52,827 bases of DNA from Bacillus sp. HNG (lineage in GTDB: Bacteria > Bacillota > Bacilli > Bacillales > Bacillaceae_L). This document shows positions 17,775-27,045 of the stretch, piece by piece. Every line of letters starts with the position of its first letter. Within the stretch, counting starts at the first letter, position 1. A model generated the notes under the pieces. The model did no database searches, had not been told where the DNA came from, and saw only the letters and a list, made by a program, of their open reading frames with translations. A program made the translations under genes and the position numbers. The stretch is from contig NZ_QUQV01000022.1 in the NCBI RefSeq assembly GCF_003400205.1, positions 1 through 52,827 on the forward strand. Direction: 5' to 3'.

Positions 17775-19673
17775 ATGATTAAGTCATCAACATTATCCAA
17801 ATCAAGGTTTATTTTTTTAGCTGCTTTTATGCTTTGGATAAAAACATATATCGTATATAAAACTAGCTTTGATATTAAGATAGAAAACTTGATGCAAGAG
17901 TTTATTTTACTCATCAATCCATTAAGTTTCTTATTGCTGTTCTTTGGTATTTCCTTTTTTATAAAGGAAAAACATCGTAACAAATTTATTATATTTGCTA
18001 GTTTACTATCTTCGTTTATATTGTTTGCAAATGTTGTATTTTACAGGTTCTTTAACGACTTTCTTACTCTTCCCGTTCTCTTCCAAACAAGTAATATGGG
18101 GGATTTAGGAACGAGTATTACAGGGAATTTGAAGTTTTCAGATCCACTAATGTTCATCGATGTCGTCATTTTGATTTTGATTAACAAGTATAAACCAAGC
18201 TTTACTATGGCTGAAGAGATAACAAAGAAGGAAAGAAGATCATATTTCATCCTAGTTGCTGCCGTGTTCTTCTTTAATCTTGGATTAGCTGAAGCACAGC
18301 GACCACAATTATTAACGAGAACATTCGACCGCGAAATGTTAGTGAAGAACATTGGGACATACAACTATCAAATTTATGATATCGTCCTTCAATCAAAATC
18401 TTCTGCACAACGAGCTTTGGCCGATAGCAGTTCATTTATCGAAATCGAAAATTACTTGAAAGCAAATCAAAAGGACCCAAGCGATAAATTTGGCATTGCC
18501 GAAGGAAAAAATGTCGTCATTATTTCGATGGAATCCCTTCAAAACTTTGTCATTAATGAAACGATAGATGGACAAGAAATCACACCATTCTTGAATGACT
18601 TAATAAATGAAAGCTATTACTTTGACAATTTTTATCATCAAACGGGTCAAGGTAAAACATCAGATTCTGAATTCTTATTAGAAAATTCATTGTATCCACT
18701 TGGTCGCGGGGCTGTTTTCTTTACACATGCAACCAATGAATTTACAGCAACACCTGAGGTTATTAAGGACTATGGATACTTTTCGTCAGTTTTTCATGCG
18801 AATAATAAAACCTTCTGGAATCGAGATATTATGTATGACTCTTTAGGATATGACAAATTCTTTGACGTTGAGAGCTATGAGGTAACAGAAGAAAACTCGA
18901 TTGGTTGGGGCTTAAAGGATAAGGATTTCTTTGAACAATCTATTGAGCTTTTAAAATCTCAGCCACAGCCGTTTTATTCAAAATTTATTACATTAACGAA
19001 TCATTTTCCTTTTGAACTTGAGGAAGAGGACCGAATGGTAAATGAATTTGACTCCAATTCTAGAACGTTGAATCGTTATTTTCCAACTGTTCGCTATATG
19101 GATGAGTCTATTAAAGTCTTTTTCGAGCGACTTAAAGAAGAGGGAATGTACGAAAATACAATCTTTGTTCTATACGGCGATCATTATGGAATCTCAGAAA
19201 ACCATAATAAAGCGATGGCACAGTATTTAGGAAAAGAAGAAATTACACCGTTTGATTCAATCGAACTACAAAAGGTACCTTTAATCATTCACATTCCTGG
19301 TGTGACAGACAAAAATCCAGAAGTGATTTCAACTGTAGCTGGACAAATTGATTTAAAACCAACCATCTTGAGCCTTCTAGGTATGGATATTCAAAACGAT
19401 GTTCATTTCGGAAGTGATGTATTTTCAAAGGAAAAATTACCGTTTGTTGTATTAAGAGACGGTAGCTTCATCACAGATAATCATATATTTACAAAGAATG
19501 CCTGTTATGACACAGCAACTGGTGAAGAGACGGATATCAGCTCCTGTGAGCCGTTCATGGAAAAAGCAGGATTTGAATTAGATTATTCAGATGAAATTGT
19601 TTACGGGGACCTTCTCCGCTTTTATAATGGAACATCCTATCGTGAACCAGTATCGGAAGAGTTTGCAGAATAA
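17775..19673 (+). CDS. yqgS: Lipoteichoic acid synthase family protein (YqgS/LtaS)
   Basis: The 632-residue protein has five N-terminal membrane helices (about residues 1-175) and an extracellular sulfatase-like domain. The catalytic Thr295 lies in [10 protein letters not shown]. The metal/substrate motifs YGDHYG and TLTNHFPF are present. Family members move glycerophosphate from phosphatidylglycerol onto growing lipoteichoic acid; in B. subtilis YqgS is one of four paralogues and is linked to sporulation. AAGGAGGT fits the ATG at 17775. The 250-bp upstream gap is AT-rich and shows no other gene. Confidence 0.92.
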   Translation: MIKSSTLSKSRFIFLAAFMLWIKTYIVYKTSFDIKIENLMQEFILLINPLSFLLLFFGISFFIKEKHRNKFIIFASLLSSFILFANVVFYRFFNDFLTLPVLFQTSNMGDLGTSITGNLKFSDPLMFIDVVILILINKYKPSFTMAEEITKKERRSYFILVAAVFFFNLGLAEAQRPQLLTRTFDREMLVKNIGTYNYQIYDIVLQSKSSAQRALADSSSFIEIENYLKANQKDPSDKFGIAEGKNVVIISMESLQNFVINETIDGQEITPFLNDLINESYYFDNFYHQTGQGKTSDSEFLLENSLYPLGRGAVFFTHATNEFTATPEVIKDYGYFSSVFHANNKTFWNRDIMYDSLGYDKFFDVESYEVTEENSIGWGLKDKDFFEQSIELLKSQPQPFYSKFITLTNHFPFELEEEDRMVNEFDSNSRTLNRYFPTVRYMDESIKVFFERLKEEGMYENTIFVLYGDHYGISENHNKAMAQYLGKEEITPFDSIELQKVPLIIHIPGVTDKNPEVISTVAGQIDLKPTILSLLGMDIQNDVHFGSDVFSKEKLPFVVLRDGSFITDNHIFTKNACYDTATGEETDISSCEPFMEKAGFELDYSDEIVYGDLLRFYNGTSYREPVSEEFAE

Positions 19674-19683
19674 TAAATTGAAG

Positions 19684-19709
19684 CCTTGGCCAAATGGTCA
19701 AGGTTTTTC
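19684..19709 (+). terminator. yqgS terminator
   Basis: The stem CCTTGGCCA/TGGTCAAGG (one G-T pair) is followed by five T. Confidence 0.82.
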
Positions 19710-19774
19710 ATATGACATGAAGTACAGCCTTTTACTCATAGAATTGTAGGAGAAGTAACTAAGGAGGGTTTTTG

Positions 19775-20968
19775 GTGAAGATAAAAGTCCGCCCAGGTGA
19801 CACGATATGGTATTATAGTCAATTGTTTTCAATCCCAACACATTTACTTATCGATTCCAATTTACATGTGAATAGTCAAAATTTGCAGGTGGGAGCAAAT
19901 GTGAATATTCCGGGTTTTGTATTAAAACCTTATACAATTGGTGCTGGTGATACATTATGGAAACTTGCTAAATCGCGTACACTTTTGGCTGATGCTTTAT
20001 TTTTAGTAAATCCAGGGATTGACGCAGAAAATCTACAAGTCGATCAACTTATTCAATTACCAGAGAGAGTTGTGGATTCGGTCGTTAATGGAAATCGGAA
20101 ATATGATTATGAAGATCTGATGAAGGATATTCATGAATTACAAACGATCTATCCATTTCTACAAACACGTTCAGTTGGAAAGAGCGTATTAGGAAAGGAA
20201 TTAGTAGAGTTACGATTAGGAAGAGGCGCAAAAAGAGTTCATTGGAACGGGTCTTTTCATGCGAATGAATGGATAACAACGAATGTGATCATGACCTTTT
20301 TAAATGATTATTTGCTAGCACTAACCAATATGGCACCAATACGTGGGTTTTATGTAGAGCCACTCTATTTAAAAGCAATCCTATCGATTGTTCCAATGGT
20401 AAATCCAGATGGAGTCGATTTAGTTCATAATGGTCCTCCTGAACAGGAACCATATAAACAGGAAGTAGTAAAAATAAACAATGGAAGTTTGGATTTTAAA
20501 GACTGGAAAGCAAATATTCGAGGTGTCGACTTGAATAATCAATTTCCGGCTAACTGGGAAATTGAAAAAAAACGAAAAGAGCCTAAGTCACCTGCACCAC
20601 GAGACTATCCCGGTAATGCTCCATTTACAGAGCCTGAAGTCATTGCGATTGAAAAATTAACAAGGTCCTCCAATTTCTCCTGTGTATTGGCCTTTCATAC
20701 GCAAGGAGAAGTCATTTATTGGGGCTATGAAGGGCTGGAACCTCCTGAAGCGGAAACACTGGTAAAGGAATTTTCGAGAGTTTCGGGTTATGAGGCAGTA
20801 CGTTTTGTTGATAGCCATGCCGGCTTCAAGGATTGGTTTATTCAAGAGTGGAGACGCCCGGGATTTACGTTTGAATTAGGTAAAGGAGTTAATCCATTGC
20901 CACTATCTCAATTTGAAGAAATTTATCAGGAAACGCTGGGAGCCTTTTTGGCTTCGTTGTATATGTGA
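19775..20968 (+). CDS. yqgT: LysM-M14 gamma-D-glutamyl-L-diamino acid endopeptidase (YqgT-like)
   Basis: The 397-residue protein has two N-terminal LysM repeats (about 1-48 and 49-95) and an M14 zinc carboxypeptidase domain. The zinc ligands H162 and E165 lie in HANE, and H308 in AFHTQG. The catalytic Glu is E367 in FTFELGKG. Family members cut the gamma-D-Glu-meso-DAP bond of peptidoglycan stems. No signal peptide is visible. AAGGAGGG fits the GTG at 19775. The last 58 bp around the stop are repeated exactly at 25140-25197, after the next gene. Confidence 0.9.
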   Translation: MKIKVRPGDTIWYYSQLFSIPTHLLIDSNLHVNSQNLQVGANVNIPGFVLKPYTIGAGDTLWKLAKSRTLLADALFLVNPGIDAENLQVDQLIQLPERVVDSVVNGNRKYDYEDLMKDIHELQTIYPFLQTRSVGKSVLGKELVELRLGRGAKRVHWNGSFHANEWITTNVIMTFLNDYLLALTNMAPIRGFYVEPLYLKAILSIVPMVNPDGVDLVHNGPPEQEPYKQEVVKINNGSLDFKDWKANIRGVDLNNQFPANWEIEKKRKEPKSPAPRDYPGNAPFTEPEVIAIEKLTRSSNFSCVLAFHTQGEVIYWGYEGLEPPEAETLVKEFSRVSGYEAVRFVDSHAGFKDWFIQEWRRPGFTFELGKGVNPLPLSQFEEIYQETLGAFLASLYM

Positions 20969-20969
20969 A
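20912..20969 (+). repeat. Left copy of a 58-bp direct repeat (yqgT 3' end)
   Basis: This copy encodes the last 18 residues of YqgT, the stop codon and one further base. It is identical over 58 bp to 25140-25197. The two copies bracket the subtilisin gene. The right copy is followed by a terminator, so the right copy probably lies in the ancestral yqgT 3' context. Confidence 0.95.
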
Positions 20970-21011
20970 GATTATATTTAAAAGTAGTGGACGATACCAG
21001 AAGTTATCTGG

Positions 21012-21060
21012 TGGGGAGTTAATCCCAACAAAATAATTGGGAACTCCCCATAATTTTATT
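21012..21060 (+). terminator. Terminator-like hairpin after yqgT
   Basis: The stem TGGGGAGTT/AACTCCCCA has an inner CCCAA/TTGGG extension and an AT-rich tail with TTTTATT. It lies inside the segment between the direct repeats and may stop yqgT transcripts there. Confidence 0.6.
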
Positions 21061-21088
21061 GATCTTTATGACTATTTCTTACCCGGTA

Positions 21089-21214
21089 GTTCTTAATTAA
21101 GAATAGTTTGTTCTTTTTATAGTTTTAATTTTCAAATTACTATTGTATAATTCAATTTAATGAAAGAATTTAACTTTCATTCCTTTTTTGCAAAGAATGT
21201 TCTTTTTGAAGAAC
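21089..21214 (+). promoter_or_regulatory. Cluster of SinR-type boxes upstream of the subtilisin gene
   Basis: GTTCTTA at 21089-21095, GTTCTTT at 21110-21116 and GTTCTTT at 21199-21205 match or nearly match the SinR consensus GTTCTYT. The third is part of a perfect inverted pair GTTCTT-N4-AAGAAC at 21199-21214. SinR represses extracellular protease genes in B. subtilis, so control of the downstream protease is plausible. Confidence 0.5.
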
Positions 21215-21347
21215 GAATGGAGGTGGTAAATTAATAGTTTCAAAGAATTTATTTAAAAAAGGAGGGAAGTAGTTTAGTGAGTTTTTAGATAACTCTAAAA
21301 ATGACCAATAAAATATTGAAGAAATCAGTGGAGTAGGGGGAAGTAAA

Positions 21348-24300
21348 TTGGGGAAAAGAAAGTTTACGAAACTATTTAGTAGTATTCTAGCTTTTATAAT
21401 GGTGCTTTCGCTAGTAATGCCTGTATCAGCAATTGAAGCGGAACAGGCTGAGAATACATCTTTTAAACAAGAACTACAAGATGAAAAAAACATGCTATTA
21501 AAGGCAGCGATTGCGGAGCAAAATTCGACCTCTGAAGGATTACCAAAGCTACATAAGGATTTACAGGATAAGTCAGGTAATGAACTGATATCAGTCATTA
21601 TCCATTTATCGGAAAACCCAGTAGCATTAGAAAAAGGGATCAATGAACTAAAAGGAAAAACTTTATCAAACACTAAGATTAAAGAAATCCGCGACAAAAT
21701 TAAAAGACAGCAAACATCAGTCGATAAAGAACTAATTGCAAAGGGTATCCAAATTCAAAAAGGTTTTGCATATGATACCGTGCTTAATGGCTTCTCTGCT
21801 AAAGTAAAGGCAGATGACCTTAAAAAACTTCTAGACATTAGAGGCATCACTTTAGTTGAACCAGATGCAATTGTTTATGCAACAGAAGAGGACAAGCAAA
21901 CAGATCCATCTTCATCTGAGCTTGAAAAAGACGTAAAATTCGAGACACAAATGAATACTAGCATTGACCACTTAGGAATTGAGCAAGTTTGGAATGAGGG
22001 GTACAAAGGAGCAGGAATCAAGGTAGCTGTGCTTGATACAGGAATTGATCCAGACCATCCGGAATTCCAAGGAATATATAAGGGCGGTAAGAACTTTGTA
22101 ATACACGACTCTAAGTATGCTCGCGATCGTGCTGAAAATGATCCGCGCGAAACGTCACCTAAAGACCGTGCGGCAGGTCAGCCAGAATTTGATACAGATG
22201 GCAGATCCTTCTATACAGATCATGGTACACATGTGTCAGGAACAATTGCTGCGATTGGTGCGAATAAATATGGAATTAAGGGGGTTGCCCCAGAAGTTGA
22301 TCTATATGCATATCGCGTCCTTGGTGCGTATGGTAGTGGAGCAACATCTGGAATTATTTCTGCCGTTGAAACTGCAGTTAATGAAGAAATGGATGTCATT
22401 AACCTCTCACTTGGTGGAGGCAGCAACTCAGAAAATGATAGCTTAGCATATGCATTAAATAACGCGATGATGGCTGGAGTCATTGCAGTGAATTCATCAG
22501 GTAACTCAGGCCCAAATCGTGGATCAGTAACAACGCCTGGTACATCACGTCTTGCAATTGTTGTTGGTAATTCTACGAATCCGGAAACTCAACATAATGC
22601 TGAAGTAATCGTAACTGTTGATAATGATTACAACTACTCGAAACAATTAAACTTCATGGGAACAACTTTCGGTCAAGATTTAGCAACCCAACTAGATGGT
22701 GAGTATGAGCTAGTTGCAATCCCAGGAGTCGGTAATAAGGCTGACTTTGAGGGGATTAATGTAGAAGGAAAGGTTGCCCTTATTTCCCGTGGAGAACTTG
22801 CGTTTGTTGATAAAATTGCCAATGCTAAGGAAGCCGGGGCAGTTGCAACGATTATCCATAACTTCTCAGGTGGAACCAATGCACCTGACGTTTCCGGTGT
22901 GTTTTTAGGTGATTCATTTGCCTTCATTCCGACAATTGATATGTCTGTAACAGATGGAGATGCAATTCGCAAAGCGCTTGCGAATGGAACTGGTACAGTC
23001 ACATTCGGAAACTTTGGTCAGGAGCATTCCGTAGGTGATGAAGTAAATAATTCTAGTTCACGTGGCCCATCGACACCGAACTTTGATATTAAACCAGATG
23101 TATTAGCACCTGGAACAAATATTATGTCATCCATTCCAGCTTACAAATGGGATTTCCCAGATGCAAGTTATGAAGAGTCATATGATCGTTTTACAGGAAC
23201 GTCAATGGCTGCTCCACATATTACTGGAATTGCAGCTTTAGTTAAACAAGCAAACCCAGATTGGGATGCGTTTGATGTAAAAGTAGCTCTATCAAATACT
23301 GCGAAACTACTTAATACAGAAAAATATGACGTTTTCGCACAAGGAGCCGGTCGTGTAGTCGCGTATGAGGCTGCATTCCCTAATGTTCTTGCTTATGCTG
23401 AAGACGAAGCGGTACTTGATGCTAGTGGCGAAATTGTTCCAAACATTAAAGGTACAGTAACTTTCGGACCGCAAAGCCTGGATAAAAATATTTCAGTCAC
23501 GAAGCAAATTCGTGTGAAAGATCTTAAAGGAGTAGGCGGAGAGTTAAATGTAACGGTTGACGTAACAAAATCGTTTGGCGATGCTAAGGTAACAGTTGAT
23601 AAAACATCATTCAGTTTAGCTCCGAATGGAGAGCAGCTATTAAACGTAACATTAACTGCTTCTGCAGCTAATACTAAAGCTGGTGACGAAATATTAGGTT
23701 ATATCAATATTAATGGTGGTGCTAATAAAATTTCACTTCCTTTTGCTGCTGACTTCGGAGGGGTAGCACCAACTGAAATTAAGGATATGACCATCACAGA
23801 AACAGACCTATCCTTCAATGGAGACGGTGTGAAAGATGAAGCGATGCTTTACTTCACACTTACAGGAGATGTAAGTACAAACTATATTGAGCTTTGGAAT
23901 ATTGAAGATCCTAACGGTGGACATTATGGCGATGGCTATATTGGCTATTTACATGCGGGTAATTCCTTAGGAGCTGGTTCATATCAATTAAGAATTGCTG
24001 GACAATACAGACCTTGGGCACCACCTCAAGAACCTTCTAATATTCCTGATGGCCTGTACACAATTGACTTTTCTGCACTATCAAGTAATGGTCCTATTGG
24101 CGACTATGTCGGTCCAATTGTTGTAAAATCCACAAATCCTGAGATTTCAGGGAAAGTTAAAGGAAACAAATTATCGGGATCTGTTGTAGATAAGTATGTG
24201 GATTATAAAGATGTTCTAAAACCTTACGGACTAGATTATGATCTAAACACAAAGCTCACAGCTACTTATGTTGCCACAAGCAATGGAGAAGCTGGTAGTG

Positions 24301-25019
24301 CCGTGCCATTTACACTAAATCAAGATGGTTCATTCGAATTTGAGGTACCAAAAGCAGCAGAATTGGTCACAGTACATGTTGAGGACGCTGCCGGAAATAA
24401 GGGAAGCGTAGAATACACTATTGAAAAAGAAGATGAAGTAGAAGTTAGCCTAGCTGTAGACAAATCTGAAGTTTCAATCGAAGAAGGTGAAAATGCAACG
24501 ATCGTTGTTACTCAAACAACTAAACAAGGCGACAACATCACTGAAAAAGATGTTACTGCAGATGCTACTTACACAGTAGCAGACGAAGCAGTTGCATCAG
24601 CAGAAGCAGGTGTCATAACAGCTAAAGCTGCTGGTGAAACAACTGTTACGATTTCTTACGGTAATAATGCAGTAACTGTTGATGTGACAGTAGTTGAGGG
24701 TGAACCTCAGCCAGAACCTGAGAAGGAAGTTAGCTTAGTCGCAGATAAGGATTTAATACTAGTCAATAAAGGTCAAACAGGTTATGTGAAAATCACTGAA
24801 GTAACTATAATCGGTGATGAAACAGCTTATGAAGATGTGACAACAAAAGCTACCTATACACTAACAAATTCTAGTGTTGCTACAGTTCAAAATGGCGTTA
24901 TTACTGGTAAATCTTATGGTGTAACAGAAGTGACGGCTACTTATAATGAAAACTCAGTGAAGTACCTTGTTTCAGTGGTTGATATTTCTAATCCAAGACC
25001 ACCAAGACTAACACGATAA
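21348..25019 (+). CDS. Large secreted S8 family serine protease (Vpr-like) with Ig-like repeats
   Basis: The 1223-residue protein has a signal peptide (about 1-28, ending PVSA), an I9-type propeptide (about 80-180) and a subtilisin domain with the triad Asp230 (VAVLDTGID), His292 (HGTHVSG) and Ser619 (GTSMAAPHITG). The wide His-Ser gap holds a PA-domain insert, as in Vpr. Then follow a fibronectin-like region and two BIG2-type Ig repeats (about 1038-1120 and 1130-1210). It has no SLH or LPXTG anchor. The start is TTG after AGGGGGAA. It is not in the B. subtilis yqg order and lies between 58-bp repeats, so it was probably inserted. Confidence 0.9.
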   Translation: MGKRKFTKLFSSILAFIMVLSLVMPVSAIEAEQAENTSFKQELQDEKNMLLKAAIAEQNSTSEGLPKLHKDLQDKSGNELISVIIHLSENPVALEKGINELKGKTLSNTKIKEIRDKIKRQQTSVDKELIAKGIQIQKGFAYDTVLNGFSAKVKADDLKKLLDIRGITLVEPDAIVYATEEDKQTDPSSSELEKDVKFETQMNTSIDHLGIEQVWNEGYKGAGIKVAVLDTGIDPDHPEFQGIYKGGKNFVIHDSKYARDRAENDPRETSPKDRAAGQPEFDTDGRSFYTDHGTHVSGTIAAIGANKYGIKGVAPEVDLYAYRVLGAYGSGATSGIISAVETAVNEEMDVINLSLGGGSNSENDSLAYALNNAMMAGVIAVNSSGNSGPNRGSVTTPGTSRLAIVVGNSTNPETQHNAEVIVTVDNDYNYSKQLNFMGTTFGQDLATQLDGEYELVAIPGVGNKADFEGINVEGKVALISRGELAFVDKIANAKEAGAVATIIHNFSGGTNAPDVSGVFLGDSFAFIPTIDMSVTDGDAIRKALANGTGTVTFGNFGQEHSVGDEVNNSSSRGPSTPNFDIKPDVLAPGTNIMSSIPAYKWDFPDASYEESYDRFTGTSMAAPHITGIAALVKQANPDWDAFDVKVALSNTAKLLNTEKYDVFAQGAGRVVAYEAAFPNVLAYAEDEAVLDASGEIVPNIKGTVTFGPQSLDKNISVTKQIRVKDLKGVGGELNVTVDVTKSFGDAKVTVDKTSFSLAPNGEQLLNVTLTASAANTKAGDEILGYININGGANKISLPFAADFGGVAPTEIKDMTITETDLSFNGDGVKDEAMLYFTLTGDVSTNYIELWNIEDPNGGHYGDGYIGYLHAGNSLGAGSYQLRIAGQYRPWAPPQEPSNIPDGLYTIDFSALSSNGPIGDYVGPIVVKSTNPEISGKVKGNKLSGSVVDKYVDYKDVLKPYGLDYDLNTKLTATYVATSNGEAGSAVPFTLNQDGSFEFEVPKAAELVTVHVEDAAGNKGSVEYTIEKEDEVEVSLAVDKSEVSIEEGENATIVVTQTTKQGDNITEKDVTADATYTVADEAVASAEAGVITAKAAGETTVTISYGNNAVTVDVTVVEGEPQPEPEKEVSLVADKDLILVNKGQTGYVKITEVTIIGDETAYEDVTTKATYTLTNSSVATVQNGVITGKSYGVTEVTATYNENSVKYLVSVVDISNPRPPRLTR

Positions 25020-25093
25020 TTAGCTTAAAAGATTAGGTAATTGTTCTATCTCGCTCGATATAAAAGTAAAATTAAAAATGAATCCAAAATTAC

Positions 25094-25133
25094 TGCCTGG
25101 CCCCGTAGTACTTAATGTGATGGGGGCCAGGCT
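25094..25133 (+). terminator. Terminator of the subtilisin gene
   Basis: GCCTGGCCCC pairs with GGGGGCCAGGC around a loop of about 18 bases, followed by TCTTCTTTTT, which runs into the right copy of the direct repeat. Confidence 0.8.
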
Positions 25134-25139
25134 CTTCTT

Positions 25140-25197
25140 TTTGAAGAAATTTATCAGGAAACGCTGGGAGCCTTTTTGGCTTCGTTGTATATGTGAA
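25140..25197 (+). repeat. Right copy of the 58-bp direct repeat (yqgT remnant)
   Basis: This copy is identical to 20912-20969. Read in frame it gives FEEIYQETLGAFLASLYM and a stop, but it has no start, so it is a gene-end remnant. It is followed by a normal terminator. Confidence 0.95.
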
Positions 25198-25204
25198 AGT
25201 GGTG

Positions 25205-25237
25205 TAAAAAAGCCGTGTTTTCTTCGGCTTTTTTTCT
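25205..25237 (+). terminator. Terminator after the right repeat (probable original yqgT terminator)
   Basis: The stem AAAAAAGCCG/CGGCTTTTTT has a loop of about 9 bases and a T-run. It lies 8 bases after the yqgT remnant, the expected place for a yqgT terminator before the insertion. Confidence 0.85.
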
Positions 25238-25361
25238 TGCTTTGAAACTTTTTAACATGCATAATCGTATTATCTGTTAAGAGAATAAATACTGGGTAGA
25301 AGACTCAGTATTGTATTAAAAGGCAGTATATGTTTAATTGGATAAAGAGGTGATTATCGAG

Positions 25362-26492
25362 TTGGTGAGAAAATGGATTTACGTTTTTATGTTTCTTTTT
25401 CTACTAACTGGCTGTAACTCTCATCAACCGTTTGATATTAGTGATGTGCCAAAAAGTAGTAATAAGAATGTTTCGAAGGGTCCTTTGCCATCTGAATTTT
25501 TGGGTGAGAATCAGCAATTACAACCACTAGATCTTCAGGGAGAAGAATTCAATATTGTAGGCGATTGGTATGATGATGAAAATATTCTTTATGTGACCGA
25601 TAAGAACGGAACTTCTAGCATTTACAAGTACCATCTATTTACAGGTGAAAAGGAGTTATTTTTGAAAACCACAGCTCCTGTATTGACCATGAAAGCAAAT
25701 GAAGACCACTCTTTGTTTTTAATACATACTTCGGATTCCCAAAACCAGGTCAAGTTAACAGCAGTCGACAAATCAGGCAATGTACAATACGAATGGAAAG
25801 TGAATTCCTTTGATTTGTTTTATAGCTGGAATCCATACAATATACATCAGGTTTTCGTTACTTCGTTTTTAGAGGATTGGTCATTTCAAACCCATTTGCT
25901 TGATATTAAGGCACAACAGACAACGAAATATGAGGTATTTCAACCGTTTATTCAATGGATAGATTCAAACACAATTTCCTATTTAAAATGGGACCAAAAT
26001 TCGCTTGATTTCTTTGCACCGCTTTATTCGTATCATTTAAATACGAAAACAGAGGGTCTTTTATTTGAAAACATTATTTCTTTTGCAACCTATAAAGATT
26101 TGCTTGTTACATATGAATTAGTCCAAGGAGAGGATTCGGTTGCAAAGATTAGTTTTTTCAATCCTGAAAAAAATAAACAGTTACATGAATATAAAATGCC
26201 CCTTTTGAGTGACTATTCAAAATGGTACATTCCGTCTTCAGACTACATTGTGGGGCAAAAGAAGTTCTATTCCTTTAAGCCATATTCGAAAGGTGCATTT
26301 GATACGTATGGAGAAAAATTTGAGCTTGTTTCCTATGATATGAGTACTGGGAAGGAAGAAGTCATACTTGAAAAGGTAGATGATCAGCCAATTAATTTTT
26401 CTCCAAATGGTTTCTTAGGATTATACGGATTTCAATTCGAAAAGTTAATTGATTTGAAGACAAAAAAAGTTGAGGATCTTATTTTATATTAA
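25362..26492 (+). CDS. yqgU: Lipoprotein of the YqgU type
   Basis: The 376-residue protein has a lipoprotein signal (FLFLLTGC, Cys19 from this start) and a beta-rich body with repeated WYDDENILYVTD-type strands, which may form a propeller. No catalytic motif is visible. The frame has several possible starts (TTG 25338, TTG 25362, GTG 25365). AAAGAGGTG is best placed for 25362. The position after yqgT and before yqgX supports YqgU. It may take part in spore or envelope function, but nothing in the sequence shows this. Confidence 0.78.
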   Translation: MVRKWIYVFMFLFLLTGCNSHQPFDISDVPKSSNKNVSKGPLPSEFLGENQQLQPLDLQGEEFNIVGDWYDDENILYVTDKNGTSSIYKYHLFTGEKELFLKTTAPVLTMKANEDHSLFLIHTSDSQNQVKLTAVDKSGNVQYEWKVNSFDLFYSWNPYNIHQVFVTSFLEDWSFQTHLLDIKAQQTTKYEVFQPFIQWIDSNTISYLKWDQNSLDFFAPLYSYHLNTKTEGLLFENIISFATYKDLLVTYELVQGEDSVAKISFFNPEKNKQLHEYKMPLLSDYSKWYIPSSDYIVGQKKFYSFKPYSKGAFDTYGEKFELVSYDMSTGKEEVILEKVDDQPINFSPNGFLGLYGFQFEKLIDLKTKKVEDLILY

Positions 26493-26496
26493 AGTA

Positions 26497-26526
26497 AAAA
26501 GCCATCGAGTATCCGATGGCTTTTTA
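26497..26526 (+). terminator. Terminator after yqgU
   Basis: The stem AAAAGCCATCG/CGATGGCTTTT has a short loop. A-rich and T-rich flanks mean it could also serve the converging minus-strand gene. Confidence 0.88.
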
Positions 26527-26538
26527 AAACTTTTCATA

Positions 26539-26712
26539 TTAGTGAGCTGTTGGGAAACCATGTTTCCAGATTGTCATGATTGTGAACCAGCCTAATACTA
26601 AAAAGATTCCTGTTGAGAAAAGTATCGCTAAAAGGTTTTTTTCGCGTAATGAACGAATAATACCAAATGCAGCTAAAATGACGATTAAAGAAAAGATAAT
26701 CATTAGACCCAT
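26539..26712 (-). CDS. yqgW: DUF2759 family small membrane protein (YqgW-like, 57 aa)
   Basis: The frame reads MGLMIIFSLIVILAAFGIIR on the minus strand, then a short basic loop (SLREKN) and a second hydrophobic helix, ending KHGFPTAH. This hairpin-like two-helix protein fits DUF2759, represented by YqgW in this neighbourhood of B. subtilis. AAGGGGG lies 8 bases upstream of the ATG. Its function is unknown. Confidence 0.75.
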   Translation of the reverse strand: MGLMIIFSLIVILAAFGIIRSLREKNLLAILFSTGIFLVLGWFTIMTIWKHGFPTAH

Positions 26713-26951
26713 GTGTCTTACCCCCTTGCTATAATCAATGTTTCAGTTAATAGTCGCCTTTACTTAATATTCAATACTATTTTCCCCATAGTATGAAAAT
26801 TTACAACATCACAATCAGGTAAAATGTTGTTCCAAAAGGCTGAAAACCCTTTATGTAAAGAAATAGATAGATTCAATTTATATTCTAATGGTTTTAACCA
26901 GTTTTGTCGAGGAGGAAAAAGTGACACTTTGAAGACAAATGATCTCTTTTA

Positions 26952-26995
26952 GAAAAAGCACGTGTAGCAATTAGTAAAGCGCTTTTTCGTTTTTG
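26952..26995 (+). terminator. Orphan terminator-like hairpin upstream of yqgX
   Basis: GAAAAAGC pairs with GCTTTTTC around a 21-base loop, followed by GTTTTTG. No gene on either strand ends here. The rest of the 330-bp gap (26713-27045) shows no gene. The hairpin could be a leader attenuator or the end of a small RNA. Confidence 0.45.
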
Positions 26996-27045
26996 TCTGT
27001 TAGTGTAAAATAGATGGTAGATTATAAAGCAATGGAGGTAAAATG

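Noticed and set aside
11392-18054. GTTCTTT matches inside yqgN, the GerA gene and yqgS
   Set aside because: They lie within coding sequence and fit chance frequency in T-rich DNA, so I did not treat them as SinR sites.
22117-22446. Overlapping plus-strand frame inside the subtilisin gene
   Set aside because: It is an out-of-frame shadow of the catalytic domain with no start signal or recognisable domain.
20970-25139. Transposase, integrase or IS ends inside the inserted segment
   Set aside because: No such gene or terminal inverted repeats were found between the 58-bp copies, so I do not call it an insertion sequence.
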